Positions 18,641-26,739 of a stretch of DNA of 64,000 nt are shown here, one piece after another. The DNA comes from Archangiaceae bacterium. GTDB taxonomy: Bacteria > Myxococcota > Myxococcia > Myxococcales > Myxococcaceae. Location of the stretch: positions 1 to 64,000 of the forward strand of contig JADJNS010000014.1 in NCBI GenBank assembly GCA_016714225.1, written 5' to 3'. The position numbers and the translations under genes were made by a program. The notes below the pieces were generated by a model. That model saw only the letters and a program-made list of their open reading frames with translations. It made no database searches and was not told the origin of the DNA. The stretch's first letter is position 1; each line of letters starts with the position of its first letter.

Positions 18641-20098
18641 TCAGTACGCTTTGGAGAACACGATGCGGCCCGGCGAAGGGTCGCCGGTCACCACGCACTT
18701 GCCCGGCTCTTGCTTGAGATCGAACGGCCGGTTCCGCGTGGTCAGGCCGGTCTCTTCCTTGATCTGCTTCTCGACCTTGGCATCGCCGTTCCAGTGGGCG
18801 AGCAGGAAGCCGTCGTCGGCGCGCTTCTTCATCTCGTCGTACGAGTTCACCTCGAACGTGTTCGCCGCCCGAAACGCCTTCGCTTTCTCGAGCAGAGACT
18901 TCTGCATCGCGTCGAGCGTGCTCTGGGCGTGGGCGACCGCCTGGTCGAGCGGCACGAACTCTTTCTTGGGCTTGCCGGCCGGGTCGCGCTCGGCGTCGCG
19001 GCGCACCATCACGCAGGTGCCCTTCTCGAGGTCTTTGGGGCCCAGCTCGATGCGCAGGCAGATGCCCTGCAGCTCGTACTCGGCGTACTTGAAGCCGGGG
19101 TTCTTCGACTCGTCGTCGTCGACGCTGACCCGTAGGCCAGCCGTCTTGAAGTCGGCGGCGAGCGCGAACGCCTTCTCTTTCGCCTTGGTGCGCTCGTCGC
19201 CTTTGCCGACGACGATGATGACCACCTGCCGGTCGGCGAGCTTGGGCGGCACCACCAGGCCCGCGTCGTCAGAGTGGGTGAGAATCAGCGCGCCGATGAG
19301 CCGCGTCGACACGCCCCAGCTGGTCTGCCACGCGTGGTGCTGCTTGCCGTCGCGGCCCTGGAACTGGGTGTCGAACATCTTGGCGAAGTTCTGCCCCAGG
19401 TGGTGCGAGGTGCCCGCCTGCAGGGCCTTCTTGTCCTGCATCATCGCTTCGATGCTGTACGTGCGCACCGCGCCGGGGAACTTCTCGCTCTCGGTCTTCT
19501 GACCGCACAGCACCGGCATCGCCATGTAGTCTTCGGCGAACGTCCGGTAGACGTCGAGCATGCGCAGCGTCTCTTCCTGCGCCTGCTCGTCGGTCTCGTG
19601 GCAGGTGTGGCCCTCTTGCCAGAGGAACTCGGTGGTGCGCAGGAACAGGCGGGTGCGCATCTCCCAGCGCATCACGTTCGCCCACTGGTTCATGAGCATC
19701 GGCAGGTCGCGGTAGCTCTGAATCCACTTCGCGAACGAGCGGTTGATGATGGTCTCGCTGGTGGGGCGAATGACGTAGCGCTGCCCCTTCTCGAGCGGAG
19801 CGCCGCCCGCGTAGCCGACCACCGCCAGCTGCGGCTTGAAGCCCTCGACGTGGTCCTTCTCGCGCTCGAGGTACTCTTCGGGGATCAGCAGCGGGAAGTA
19901 CGCGTTGACGTGCCCGGTCTCTTTGAACATGCCGTCGAGCACCCGCTGCATGTTCTCCCAGATGGCGTAGCCGTTCGGGCGAATGACCATGCAGCCCTTC
20001 ACGTCCGAGTAGTCAGCCAGCTTCGCGCGCTGAATGAGCTCGACGTACCACTCGGAGAAGTTCTCGGCGCGGGTGGGCAGCTTGTCGGAAGAGGCCAT
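18641..20098 (-). CDS. proS: Prolyl-tRNA synthetase, archaeal/eukaryotic type (ProS type 3)
   Basis: 485 residues, class II aminoacyl-tRNA synthetase. Motif 2/3 context is visible: [71 protein letters not shown], and [27 protein letters not shown] before the anticodon-binding domain. It ends in Tyr (VFSKAY), as archaeal-type ProRS do, and lacks the bacterial editing INS domain. Charges tRNA-Pro. This short form is found in scattered bacteria including Myxococcota, Deinococcus and Mycoplasma. Confidence 0.95.
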   Translation of the reverse strand: MASSDKLPTRAENFSEWYVELIQRAKLADYSDVKGCMVIRPNGYAIWENMQRVLDGMFKETGHVNAYFPLLIPEEYLEREKDHVEGFKPQLAVVGYAGGAPLEKGQRYVIRPTSETIINRSFAKWIQSYRDLPMLMNQWANVMRWEMRTRLFLRTTEFLWQEGHTCHETDEQAQEETLRMLDVYRTFAEDYMAMPVLCGQKTESEKFPGAVRTYSIEAMMQDKKALQAGTSHHLGQNFAKMFDTQFQGRDGKQHHAWQTSWGVSTRLIGALILTHSDDAGLVVPPKLADRQVVIIVVGKGDERTKAKEKAFALAADFKTAGLRVSVDDDESKNPGFKYAEYELQGICLRIELGPKDLEKGTCVMVRRDAERDPAGKPKKEFVPLDQAVAHAQSTLDAMQKSLLEKAKAFRAANTFEVNSYDEMKKRADDGFLLAHWNGDAKVEKQIKEETGLTTRNRPFDLKQEPGKCVVTGDPSPGRIVFSKAY

Positions 20099-20134
20099 GG
20101 CGGGCCGACGCTTTACGCCAAAGAAGCCTGAAGC

Positions 20135-20614
20135 TCACTTCTTCTTCTTGGCGTTCTGCTCCGAGCGCTCGACCCGTGCCAGCCGCTCGCTGGGGCTGTC
20201 GTGGCCGACGAACTTCGACACCCGCGCGCTCGCCGTCGCCGCCGCCCGCTTCAGCTTGCCGAAGTCGTCGGCCGGGCCCTGGTACTCGGGGCTGAACGAC
20301 TTGCCGTGCGCCTTCAAGAACGCCCGCGCCAGGTCGCGCTCGTCTTCCGTCGCCATCGGCGCCAGCGCGTGCACCACCTCGAGCTCGCCGTTCGCCGCCG
20401 CCTTGAGCAGCGCGGTCTCTTTCTCGAAGTCTTTCAGCGACGGGTCGGCGCCGGCCTCGAGCAGAATCTTCACCAGGTCGAGCTGCCCGGTGGCCGCCGC
20501 TTCGATGAGCGCGGTGCGCCCGCCCTCGAACTCTTCGTTGAGGTCCTTGGCCTCGGCGGCGAGCTTCTCCAGCGCTTCCGCGTCGCGCGACTGCACCGCT
20601 TCGAAGAGGGTCAT
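20135..20614 (-). CDS. Ankyrin-repeat protein
   Basis: 159 residues. Ankyrin repeats span about residues 5-75 (GRTALIEAAATGQLDLVKILLEAGADPSLKDFEKETALLKAAANGELEVVHALAP). The C-terminal half is charged and helical, ending in poly-Lys (NAKKKK). Start ATG with GGGGTG upstream; a GTG eight codons earlier is possible. No signal peptide, so cytoplasmic and presumably protein-binding. It lies 36 bp downstream of where the proS start maps on the same strand; co-transcription is possible. Confidence 0.8.
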   Translation of the reverse strand: MTLFEAVQSRDAEALEKLAAEAKDLNEEFEGGRTALIEAAATGQLDLVKILLEAGADPSLKDFEKETALLKAAANGELEVVHALAPMATEDERDLARAFLKAHGKSFSPEYQGPADDFGKLKRAAATASARVSKFVGHDSPSERLARVERSEQNAKKKK

Positions 20615-20662
20615 GGCACCCCGGTTGTTAACACGCACCCGCTCGCGCTGGAGCCCGGTACG

Positions 20663-20699
20663 TTGCTTTCACAGGGGCTCGTGTCTACATTTCCGTAGA
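20663..20699 (+). promoter_or_regulatory. Promoter and candidate operator of the RHH/GNAT pair
   Basis: TTGCTT (20663-20668), 17-bp spacer, TACATT (20686-20691): a near-consensus sigma70-type promoter. The -10 lies inside an inverted repeat TCTAC-N6-GTAGA (20684-20699), a sensible site for autorepression by the RHH antitoxin. Confidence 0.6.
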
Positions 20700-20710
20700 G
20701 AGGCACCGCA

Positions 20711-21004
20711 ATGCTCGAGACCCAGATCTCCGCCTTCATCTCGCAGGCCACCAAAGACCAGGTCGAGCGCTATGCCGAAGCCCACGGCGTCAAGAAGGGC
20801 CACCTGCTCGAAGAGGCCCTGCTGCACCACCTGCAGGCCTTGCGCGAGCTGCCGGCCGACATCGTCATCCCCCCTCGACTCTCGGTGGGGCCCGAATCGT
20901 TCGCGCGCGTCGCGAAGCGCATCAAGCGCCCGCGAAAGGCCACCGCCGCGTTTCGCGAGTTGATGAGCGGCAAGCGACCCCGCGGTGAGCCCAAGAGCTG
21001 GTGA
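20711..21004 (+). CDS. Ribbon-helix-helix protein, probable antitoxin of a GNAT-toxin pair
   Basis: 97 residues. The N-terminal ~45 residues fit an RHH fold (LETQISAFISQATKDQVERYAEAHGVKKGHLLEEALLHHLQAL). The basic tail (RIKRPRKATAAFRELMSGKRPRGEPKSW) would be the toxin-neutralising arm. Three bp separate it from the acetyltransferase gene. Known analogues (TacA-TacT, AtaR-AtaT) use an RHH antitoxin to block a tRNA-acetylating GNAT toxin and to repress the operon. The assignment here rests on size, order and fold. Confidence 0.75.
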   Translation: MLETQISAFISQATKDQVERYAEAHGVKKGHLLEEALLHHLQALRELPADIVIPPRLSVGPESFARVAKRIKRPRKATAAFRELMSGKRPRGEPKSW

Positions 21005-21007
21005 CGC

Positions 21008-21505
21008 TTGCGCGTTCGCCGGCTCGAGCCGAGCGACGACCGCGCCGGCTTCCGCAGCGGCAATGTCGAGCTCGATCGGTTCTTCACCCTCTACGCCGGG
21101 CAGAATCAATTCCGCCATCACATCGGCACGACGTACGTCGCCGTCGACGGTGACGGAGTCATCGCCGGCTTCGCCACGGTCAGCGCTGCCGAGCTTCGAC
21201 CCGATCGCCTCTCGGCATCGCGGCGGAAAGGGCTGCCGAAGTACCCCGTGCCGGTGCTGCGCCTCGCGCGGCTCGCGGTCGACGAGAGGTCGAAGGGACG
21301 AGGCGTGGGCAGCCTGCTGCTCAGGGCGATGATTGCGCTCGCCCAGCAGCTGGCGCGTGACGTGGGCTGCCTCGGCATCGTGGTCGACGCCAAAGCCGAT
21401 GCGGTCGCCTTCTACGGGCGGCTGGGCTTCGTCGACCTCGAGGCGACCTCGGGTCAGCTCGGCGACCGGCCCGAGCCGACCGCCATGTTTCTCGAGTTGT
21501 CGTGA
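21008..21505 (+). CDS. GNAT acetyltransferase, probable TacT-like toxin
   Basis: 165 residues, TTG start 3 bp after the RHH stop. GNAT core: VLRLARLAVDERSKGRGVGSLLLRAMIALA contains the acetyl-CoA loop (R-x-x-G-x-G, as RSKGRGVG) and is followed by GCLGIVVDAKADAVAFYGRLGFVDL. The N-terminus FRSGNVELDRFFTLYAGQNQFRHHIGTTYVAV is the CSG.xxLD-like segment shared by TacT/AtaT-type toxins, which acetylate aminoacyl-tRNA and stop translation. Toxicity is inferred from context. Confidence 0.78.
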   Translation: MRVRRLEPSDDRAGFRSGNVELDRFFTLYAGQNQFRHHIGTTYVAVDGDGVIAGFATVSAAELRPDRLSASRRKGLPKYPVPVLRLARLAVDERSKGRGVGSLLLRAMIALAQQLARDVGCLGIVVDAKADAVAFYGRLGFVDLEATSGQLGDRPEPTAMFLELS

Positions 21506-21515
21506 AGCGCCGACG

Positions 21516-22130
21516 TCACGGCACCAGCGGCGCGAGCACGCGGGTGAAGCCTGCCGCCCGCCTTTGGGCGTGCGCGAAGAACTGCACCGGGCCCAGCACG
21601 CGCAGGCCGGGGTGGCGCTTCTCGAGCCAGCGGCGGTTGTGTGCTTCGGAGACGTCGCGGCCGCGCGTCGACTTCACCAGCACCACCGCCGCGACCTTCA
21701 CCCGGCGGCGCCGCAGCGCCTCCAGCGAGAGCGCGGTGTGGTTCAGGGTGCCCAGCCCAGCCCGCGCCACCAGCACCACCGGCAGCTTCGCCCGCTCGAT
21801 GAGGTCGATGACGTCGTGCTGGCCGTCGAGCGGCACGTAGAGCCCGCCCGCGCCTTCGACCACGCCCGCGCCGCGCTTCGGAATCGCCGCCAGCACTCGC
21901 GTCAGCGACGGCTTCACCCCCTCCAGCTCGGCCGCCACCCCTGGAGCCAGCGGCAGCTTGAACCGGTACAGCGGCCGGGTGCCCAGGCGCTTCGCGTCGT
22001 CTCCGCCCCCGCTCTGGTACGGCTTCAGCGCGAACGGCTCGAGGCCTTTCACTCGCATCAGCTCGAGCAGCGCGCACGAGACCTCGGTCTTCCCGATGCC
22101 GGTGTCGGTGCCGGTGACGAAGTACCTCAC
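21516..22130 (-). CDS. bioD: Dethiobiotin synthetase
   Basis: 204 residues, GTG start overlapping the bioA stop (GTGA). P-loop TGTDTGIGKTEV at the N-terminus, ALKPYQSGG substrate lysine segment, and GVVEGAGGLYVPLD. It makes dethiobiotin from DAPA, CO2 and ATP, the third step of the late biotin pathway. Last gene of bioBFAD. The region after residue 150 looks shorter and more Arg-rich than in E. coli BioD (225 residues), but the active site is complete. Confidence 0.92.
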   Translation of the reverse strand: MRYFVTGTDTGIGKTEVSCALLELMRVKGLEPFALKPYQSGGGDDAKRLGTRPLYRFKLPLAPGVAAELEGVKPSLTRVLAAIPKRGAGVVEGAGGLYVPLDGQHDVIDLIERAKLPVVLVARAGLGTLNHTALSLEALRRRRVKVAAVVLVKSTRGRDVSEAHNRRWLEKRHPGLRVLGPVQFFAHAQRRAAGFTRVLAPLVP

Positions 22131-23398
22131 GCCCGCGCCAGCGCCGAGATGCGGTCGAACACCACGCCGGTCAAGAGCCTCGCTTCGTCGCCCGTCAGCG
22201 AGAGCGGCGGCATCAGCACCAGCACGTCTCCGAGCGGGCGCAGCAGCACGCCGTCGGCCCGCGCCGCCTTGCACACCTGGAAGCCGGTGCGCGCGTGCGG
22301 CGGGTAACCCTTGAGCTCGATGCCCACCATGAAGCCCCGCTGGCGCACCTCGAGCACGTTGCTCAGCGTGCGAATGCGGTCGAGCCCGGCGGTGAGCATC
22401 TTCTGCACCGGCTTCATGCGCTCGAGCGTCTGCTCGCTCTCGAACAGCGCCAGGTTCGCCAGCGCCGCCGCGCAGGCCAGCGGGTTCCCCGTGTACGTGT
22501 GGCCGTGAAAGAACGTCTTCTGCTCGGCCGCGGTGCCGAGAAACGCGTCGAACACCCGCTCGGTGGTGAGCGTGGCCGCGAGCGGCAGGTAGCCGCCGGT
22601 GAGGCCCTTGGCGACGCAGAGGAAGTCGGGGCTCACCTCTTCTTGCTCCACCGCGAACATCGTGCCGGTGCGGCCGAAGCCGGTCGCCACCTCGTCGCAG
22701 ATGAGCAGCACGCCGTGCTTCTTGCACAGCGCCTCGACCCGCTTCAGCCAGCCCATCGGCTGCAGCAGCATGCCCGCCGCGCCCTGAATCAGCGGCTCGA
22801 CCACGAACGCCGCCAGCTCGTGGCCGTGCGCTTCGAAGAGCTGGTCGACCGAGGTCAGCGTCGTGCGCGCCACCGGGAAGACCAGGTCTTTGAAGCGCTC
22901 GTGGAACAGCGACATACCGCCCACCGAGACCGAGCCCAGCGTGTCGCCGTGGTACGCGTCGGTCAGCGCGCCGATGCGGCGGCGCAGCGGGTGACCCGTC
23001 AGCTGCTGGTACTGGTACGCCATCTTCAGCGCCACCTCGACCGCCGTGCTGCCGCTGTCGCTGTAGAAGACCTTGGTGAGCGGCTGGGGGGCGAGGCTGG
23101 CCAGCTTCGCCGCCAGGCGGATTGCGGGCGCGTGGGTCAGGCCGAGCATGGTGCTGTGCGCCACCTGGTGCAGCTGCGCTTCGATGGCCTCGTTCAGCTC
23201 ACGCCGGTTGTGGCCGTGCACCGTGCACCACAGCGAGCTCACCGCGTCGAGGTAGCGGCGGCCTTCGCTGTCGACCAGCCAGTTGCCTTCGCCGCGCGCG
23301 ATGATCAGCGGCTCGTCGCCCGGCCACAGCGACATCTGCGTGAACGGGTGCCAGACGTGGCGCAGGTCGAGCTCGAGGAGCTCTTTCGTGGAGGTCAT
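22127..23398 (-). CDS. bioA: Adenosylmethionine-8-amino-7-oxononanoate aminotransferase
   Basis: 423 residues, class III PLP aminotransferase. Features: WHPFTQM near the N-terminus, SSLWCTVHGHNRRELNEAI, SDSGSTAVEVALKMA, LLICDEVATGFGRTGTMFA, and the PLP lysine in VAKGLTGGYLP. Converts KAPA to DAPA using SAM as amino donor. Overlaps bioF and bioD by 4 bp on each side, so translation is coupled through the operon. Confidence 0.95.
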   Translation of the reverse strand: MTSTKELLELDLRHVWHPFTQMSLWPGDEPLIIARGEGNWLVDSEGRRYLDAVSSLWCTVHGHNRRELNEAIEAQLHQVAHSTMLGLTHAPAIRLAAKLASLAPQPLTKVFYSDSGSTAVEVALKMAYQYQQLTGHPLRRRIGALTDAYHGDTLGSVSVGGMSLFHERFKDLVFPVARTTLTSVDQLFEAHGHELAAFVVEPLIQGAAGMLLQPMGWLKRVEALCKKHGVLLICDEVATGFGRTGTMFAVEQEEVSPDFLCVAKGLTGGYLPLAATLTTERVFDAFLGTAAEQKTFFHGHTYTGNPLACAAALANLALFESEQTLERMKPVQKMLTAGLDRIRTLSNVLEVRQRGFMVGIELKGYPPHARTGFQVCKAARADGVLLRPLGDVLVLMPPLSLTGDEARLLTGVVFDRISALARA

Positions 23399-24588
23399 GG
23401 GGCGCTGATCTTCCCCTCACCCCAGCCCTCTCCCCTTCCAGGGGAGAGGGAGCTCAGCGCCCGTCGCACCTGATCGGTCGTGTGCGCCGCCGAGAGGGCG
23501 AAGCGCAGCCTGCTGGTGCCCGCCGGCACCGTCGGCGGCCGAATCGGCTTCGCCAAGATGCCCTGCTCGCGCAGCTGTTGTGAGAGCTGCAGCGCCCGCT
23601 CGGGCCTGCCCACGATGACGCTGAAGATCGCCGAGTCGCGGTGCGCCGGGTAGCCCAGCTGGCGCAGCCCGTCGGAGAACTGGTGAATGTTGCGCCACAG
23701 CCGCTCGCGCAGCGAGGGCAGCGTGGCCATGCGCTGCAGCGCCGCCAGCGCGGCGCCGCACGTCGACGCCGGCAGCGAGGTCGAGAAGATGAGCGAGCGC
23801 GCCTGGTTGATCAGCCACCCGCGCACCGGCTTCGAGGCGAGCACGAACGCTCCGAACCCGCCCAGCGCCTTGCCCAGGGTGCCCACCCGCACGTCGGGCG
23901 CGACGCCCAGCTCTTCGCACAGGCCGCCACCCGTCGGGCCGAGCACCCCCACCGCGTGCGCCTCGTCGACGACGAGCCCCGCGCCGTGTGCCCGGGCGAG
24001 CCGCTCGAGCTCGAGCAGCGGCGCGCGGTCACCGTCCATCGAGAACACCGCGTCAGAGATGATGAGCTTGCGGCGCGCCGGCGTGCTGCCCAGCAGCCGC
24101 TCGAGCGCGGCCACGTCGCAGTGCGGGTAGATGACCACCCGCGCCCGCGAGAGCCGGCAGCCGTCGACGATGCTGGCGTGGTTGAGCGCATCGGAGAAGA
24201 CGACGTCGCCCTCTCCCGCCAGCGTCGAGAGCACGCCAACGTTGGCCTGGTAGCCCGAGTTGAACAGCAGCGCGCTGGCGGCGTTGAAGTGCTTCGCCAG
24301 CGCGGCCTCGAGCGCCTGGTGCACCAGCGAGTCGCCCACGATGAGGCGCGAGGCGCCCGAGCCGAAGCCGTGGCGCATCGCGGTGGTGCGCGCACCGGCG
24401 ACCACGTCGAGGTCGGCGGCCAGGCCGAGGTAGTCGTTCGAAGAGAAGTTGACGTAGCGGCGCCCCGCGATGTCGACGGTCGGGCCCTGCGCAGACTCGA
24501 GCGGCTCGAGGTGTCGGGTCAGCCCGTCGGCGGCGATGCCCTCGAGCGCTTCGCTGGCCCAGCCGGTCACCGGGCCGGCGACGCTCAT
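23395..24588 (-). CDS. bioF: 8-amino-7-oxononanoate synthase with repeat-derived C-terminus
   Basis: 397 residues, alpha-oxoamine synthase. [54 protein letters not shown] and the PLP-lysine segment [12 protein letters not shown] are intact. Condenses pimeloyl-ACP/CoA with alanine. The last ~19 residues ([19 protein letters not shown]) are encoded by an R3 palindrome and have no counterpart in the family; the catalytic core ends before them. ATG overlaps the bioB stop (ATGA). Confidence 0.93.
   Translation of the reverse strand: MSVAGPVTGWASEALEGIAADGLTRHLEPLESAQGPTVDIAGRRYVNFSSNDYLGLAADLDVVAGARTTAMRHGFGSGASRLIVGDSLVHQALEAALAKHFNAASALLFNSGYQANVGVLSTLAGEGDVVFSDALNHASIVDGCRLSRARVVIYPHCDVAALERLLGSTPARRKLIISDAVFSMDGDRAPLLELERLARAHGAGLVVDEAHAVGVLGPTGGGLCEELGVAPDVRVGTLGKALGGFGAFVLASKPVRGWLINQARSLIFSTSLPASTCGAALAALQRMATLPSLRERLWRNIHQFSDGLRQLGYPAHRDSAIFSVIVGRPERALQLSQQLREQGILAKPIRPPTVPAGTSRLRFALSAAHTTDQVRRALSSLSPGRGEGWGEGKISAP
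23413..23452. repeat. R3 REP-like palindrome, copy 2, inside bioF
   Basis: CCCCTCACCCC followed by arms CCCTCTCCCC / GGGGAGAGGG. It lies within the last 60 bases of bioF and is translated as part of the C-terminus. Confidence 0.7.
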
Positions 24589-25547
24589 CGCGACGCCTCG
24601 GGCTCGAGCGCGCGCACGCCCGCCTGCTGCAAGAGCGCCATGTCGGCCTGGTACTCGGGGTTGCCGGTGGTGAGCAGCTTCTCGCCGAAGAACAGCGAGT
24701 TCGCGCCCGCCATCATGCAGAGCAGCTGCGCCTCTTGGTTCATCTGCATGCGCCCGGCCGAGAGCCGCACCATCGCGCCCGGCATCATGATGCGCGCCAC
24801 GGCAATCATGCGCACCATCTCGATCGAGCTCACCGGCGGCTGCTCGGCGAGCGGCGTGCCCTTCACCGGCACCAGCGCGTTGATGGGCACCGACTCGGGG
24901 TGCTCGGGCTGGTTGGCGAGCGTGATGAGCAGCTCGCAGCGGTCGTCGATGCTCTCGCCCATGCCGATGATGCCGCCGCTGCAGACGTGAATGCCCGCCT
25001 CGCGCACCGACTTCAGCGTGCGCAGCCGGTCGTCGTAGGTGCGGGTCGAGATGATTTCGCCGTAGTGCTCTTCCGAGGTGTCGAGGTTGTGGTTGTACGC
25101 CGACAGCCCGGCCTCTTTGAGGCGCTTCGCCTGGCTGTCGCTCAGCATGCCCAGCGTGCAGCACGCCTCGAGCCCCATCGCGCGCACCCCGCGCACCATG
25201 TCGAGCACCTGCTCGAACTGCGGGCCGTCTTTCACCTCGCGCCACGCCGCGCCCATGCAGAACCGGGTCGCTCCTGCGGTCTTGGCCTCCTTCGCGCTGG
25301 TGAGCACCTCGCTCACCGGCATCAGCTTGTCGGCCTTCACGCCGGTGTGGTGCCGCGCCGCCTGCGGGCAGTAGCCGCAGTCTTCCGGGCAGCCGCCGGT
25401 CTTCACCGAGAGCAGGCTGCACAGCTGCACCGCGTTGTCTCCGAACGACTCGCGGTGAACCGTCTGGGCCCGGTACGTCAGCTCGAGCAGCGGCAGGTCG
25501 TGCAGCGCGCGAACTTCGGCGAGGGTCCAGTCGTGGCGGGTGGGCAT
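24585..25547 (-). CDS. bioB: Biotin synthase (radical SAM)
   Basis: 320 residues. Radical-SAM cluster motif C53-x3-C57-x2-C60 in [14 protein letters not shown]; conserved [25 protein letters not shown] and [11 protein letters not shown]. Inserts sulfur into dethiobiotin using a second iron-sulfur cluster. First gene of bioBFAD. No ribosome site precedes the ATG, and the predicted start of transcription is only 1-2 nt upstream, so the mRNA may be leaderless. Confidence 0.96.
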   Translation of the reverse strand: MPTRHDWTLAEVRALHDLPLLELTYRAQTVHRESFGDNAVQLCSLLSVKTGGCPEDCGYCPQAARHHTGVKADKLMPVSEVLTSAKEAKTAGATRFCMGAAWREVKDGPQFEQVLDMVRGVRAMGLEACCTLGMLSDSQAKRLKEAGLSAYNHNLDTSEEHYGEIISTRTYDDRLRTLKSVREAGIHVCSGGIIGMGESIDDRCELLITLANQPEHPESVPINALVPVKGTPLAEQPPVSSIEMVRMIAVARIMMPGAMVRLSAGRMQMNQEAQLLCMMAGANSLFFGEKLLTTGNPEYQADMALLQQAGVRALEPEASR

Positions 25548-25577
25548 GGCGCGGCGAGGTAGATGGCCCCGATTTCA

Positions 25578-25610
25578 TTGTCAACCTCGAGGTGTCGCGC
25601 GGGTTGACGA
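25578..25610 (-). promoter_or_regulatory. BirA-type biotin operator overlapping the bio promoter
   Basis: TTGTCAACC-N15-GGTTGACGA, close to the BirA consensus TTGTAAACC-N15-GGTTTACAA. On the minus strand the bioB-proximal half contains a perfect -35 TTGACA (25584-25579). A weak -10 (TACCTC, 25561-25556) follows after 17 bp. BirA binding would therefore block RNA polymerase. It starts 31 nt upstream of the bioB ATG. Confidence 0.78.
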
Positions 25611-25737
25611 AGGTGGGTGCCTGCGCACACCGGTGTAAAAGCATCTCGCTTCGAATGTGTGATTTCTCATGGGGTGTAAAACCCTGTCGTGTAGGCAAAA
25701 CAATTCGTGCGCAATGTGTTTTCGAGACAACTCGCGC

Positions 25738-26496
25738 ATGCACCCTCACGCCACTGCAGCTTCCCGGAAGCACCCTCACGGTGACTTCACCACCGCGACG
25801 CTGAACGTCAAAAGCAACCCGAAGATGAACCAGAAGGCGGTGATGCACGACGTGAAGCGGGCGTCGCATCAGGCCGGCCTCATCGGGTGGAACGAGATCG
25901 GCCCCGAGCGTTACTTCACCGCCATCAAGAAGCTCGGGCCGGGCTGGGCGCACTACATGCCGCGCCACGGCAAAGAGCACATTCCCGTACCCATCTCGTG
26001 GAAGAAGTCGGAGTGGAAGCTGGTGAGCGCGGGGAACATGCTCACCCACGGCGGCCTCGCCCGCGTCTCGCCGAACCGGTACATCACCTGGGTCAAGCTG
26101 AAGAAGCAGAGCAACCCGGGCAAGGGCCAGGAGATCGTCCGCATCAACACCCACCTGGTGAGCGGCGCGTTCAGCGGCAAGTCACACCACGCCTGGCGGC
26201 TGTCGCACTGGAAGATTCACCAGCAGAAGCTCGCGGCGCTGGTCGACAAGTTCAAGGCGCAGGGCCTCGAGGTGGTGGTCGGCGGAGACTTCAACCGCGA
26301 CGGCGCCAAGGTGCTCGGCAACCACGTCGCCTACGACAACAGCTTTCACGTCGGCACCCACGGCAAGCGCACCACCTACGATTACCTGATGCACGCTGGC
26401 GACCTGCAGAAGGTCGAGGCCCACGTGCACCGCAAGTACCGGTCGGACCACGACGCCGTCGTCGCCAGCTACCGGTTCCGGCACATCAAGGCGTGA
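25738..26496 (+). CDS. Endonuclease/exonuclease/phosphatase (EEP) superfamily protein
   Basis: About 252 residues from ATG 25738. All EEP active-site blocks are present: TLNVKSN (Asn), GWNEIG (Glu), NTHLVSG, GGDFNRDG (Asp/Asn) and SDHDAVV (His). It has no obvious signal peptide. An in-frame ATG 23 codons upstream (25669) would add a Cys-rich stretch, but neither start has a clear ribosome site. The 5' region (25620-25740) is distinctly AT-richer than its surroundings. Substrate (nucleic acid, lipid or nucleotide) unknown. Confidence 0.8.
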   Translation: MHPHATAASRKHPHGDFTTATLNVKSNPKMNQKAVMHDVKRASHQAGLIGWNEIGPERYFTAIKKLGPGWAHYMPRHGKEHIPVPISWKKSEWKLVSAGNMLTHGGLARVSPNRYITWVKLKKQSNPGKGQEIVRINTHLVSGAFSGKSHHAWRLSHWKIHQQKLAALVDKFKAQGLEVVVGGDFNRDGAKVLGNHVAYDNSFHVGTHGKRTTYDYLMHAGDLQKVEAHVHRKYRSDHDAVVASYRFRHIKA

Positions 26497-26706
26497 AGGC
26501 GAGACCGGTCACCCTGAGCGAAGGCCTTTAGGCCGAAGTCGAATGGGTGCTGACGGAGCTGGAACGCGAAGCGCCGCATGCTCCATGCGTCAGGCGGCAG
26601 AGCGTGCGTACCCGTACGATGGAGTATCTGCGCTTGAAGCCTTCGGCGAGCGGCAGCAGGGTTCGATGCTTCGACAGGCTCAGCACTACCCTGACCGGTC
26701 TCGCCT
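26497..26706. repeat. R1 dispersed element, copy 5 (best preserved)
   Basis: 210 bp with perfect 15-bp ends AGGCGAGACCGGTCA / TGACCGGTCTCGCCT, beginning directly after the EEP stop codon. Internal inverted motifs GCTCCATGC / TACGATGGAGTAT. No coding capacity. Confidence 0.75.
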
Positions 26707-26739
26707 GGTGGCGGGAAGATACGTCAGGGTGGGCTCTGC

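Noticed and set aside
24589..26154. Fusion of BioF with a long upstream reading frame
   Set aside because: The upstream part runs over bioB in another frame; BioF starts at the ATG overlapping the bioB stop.
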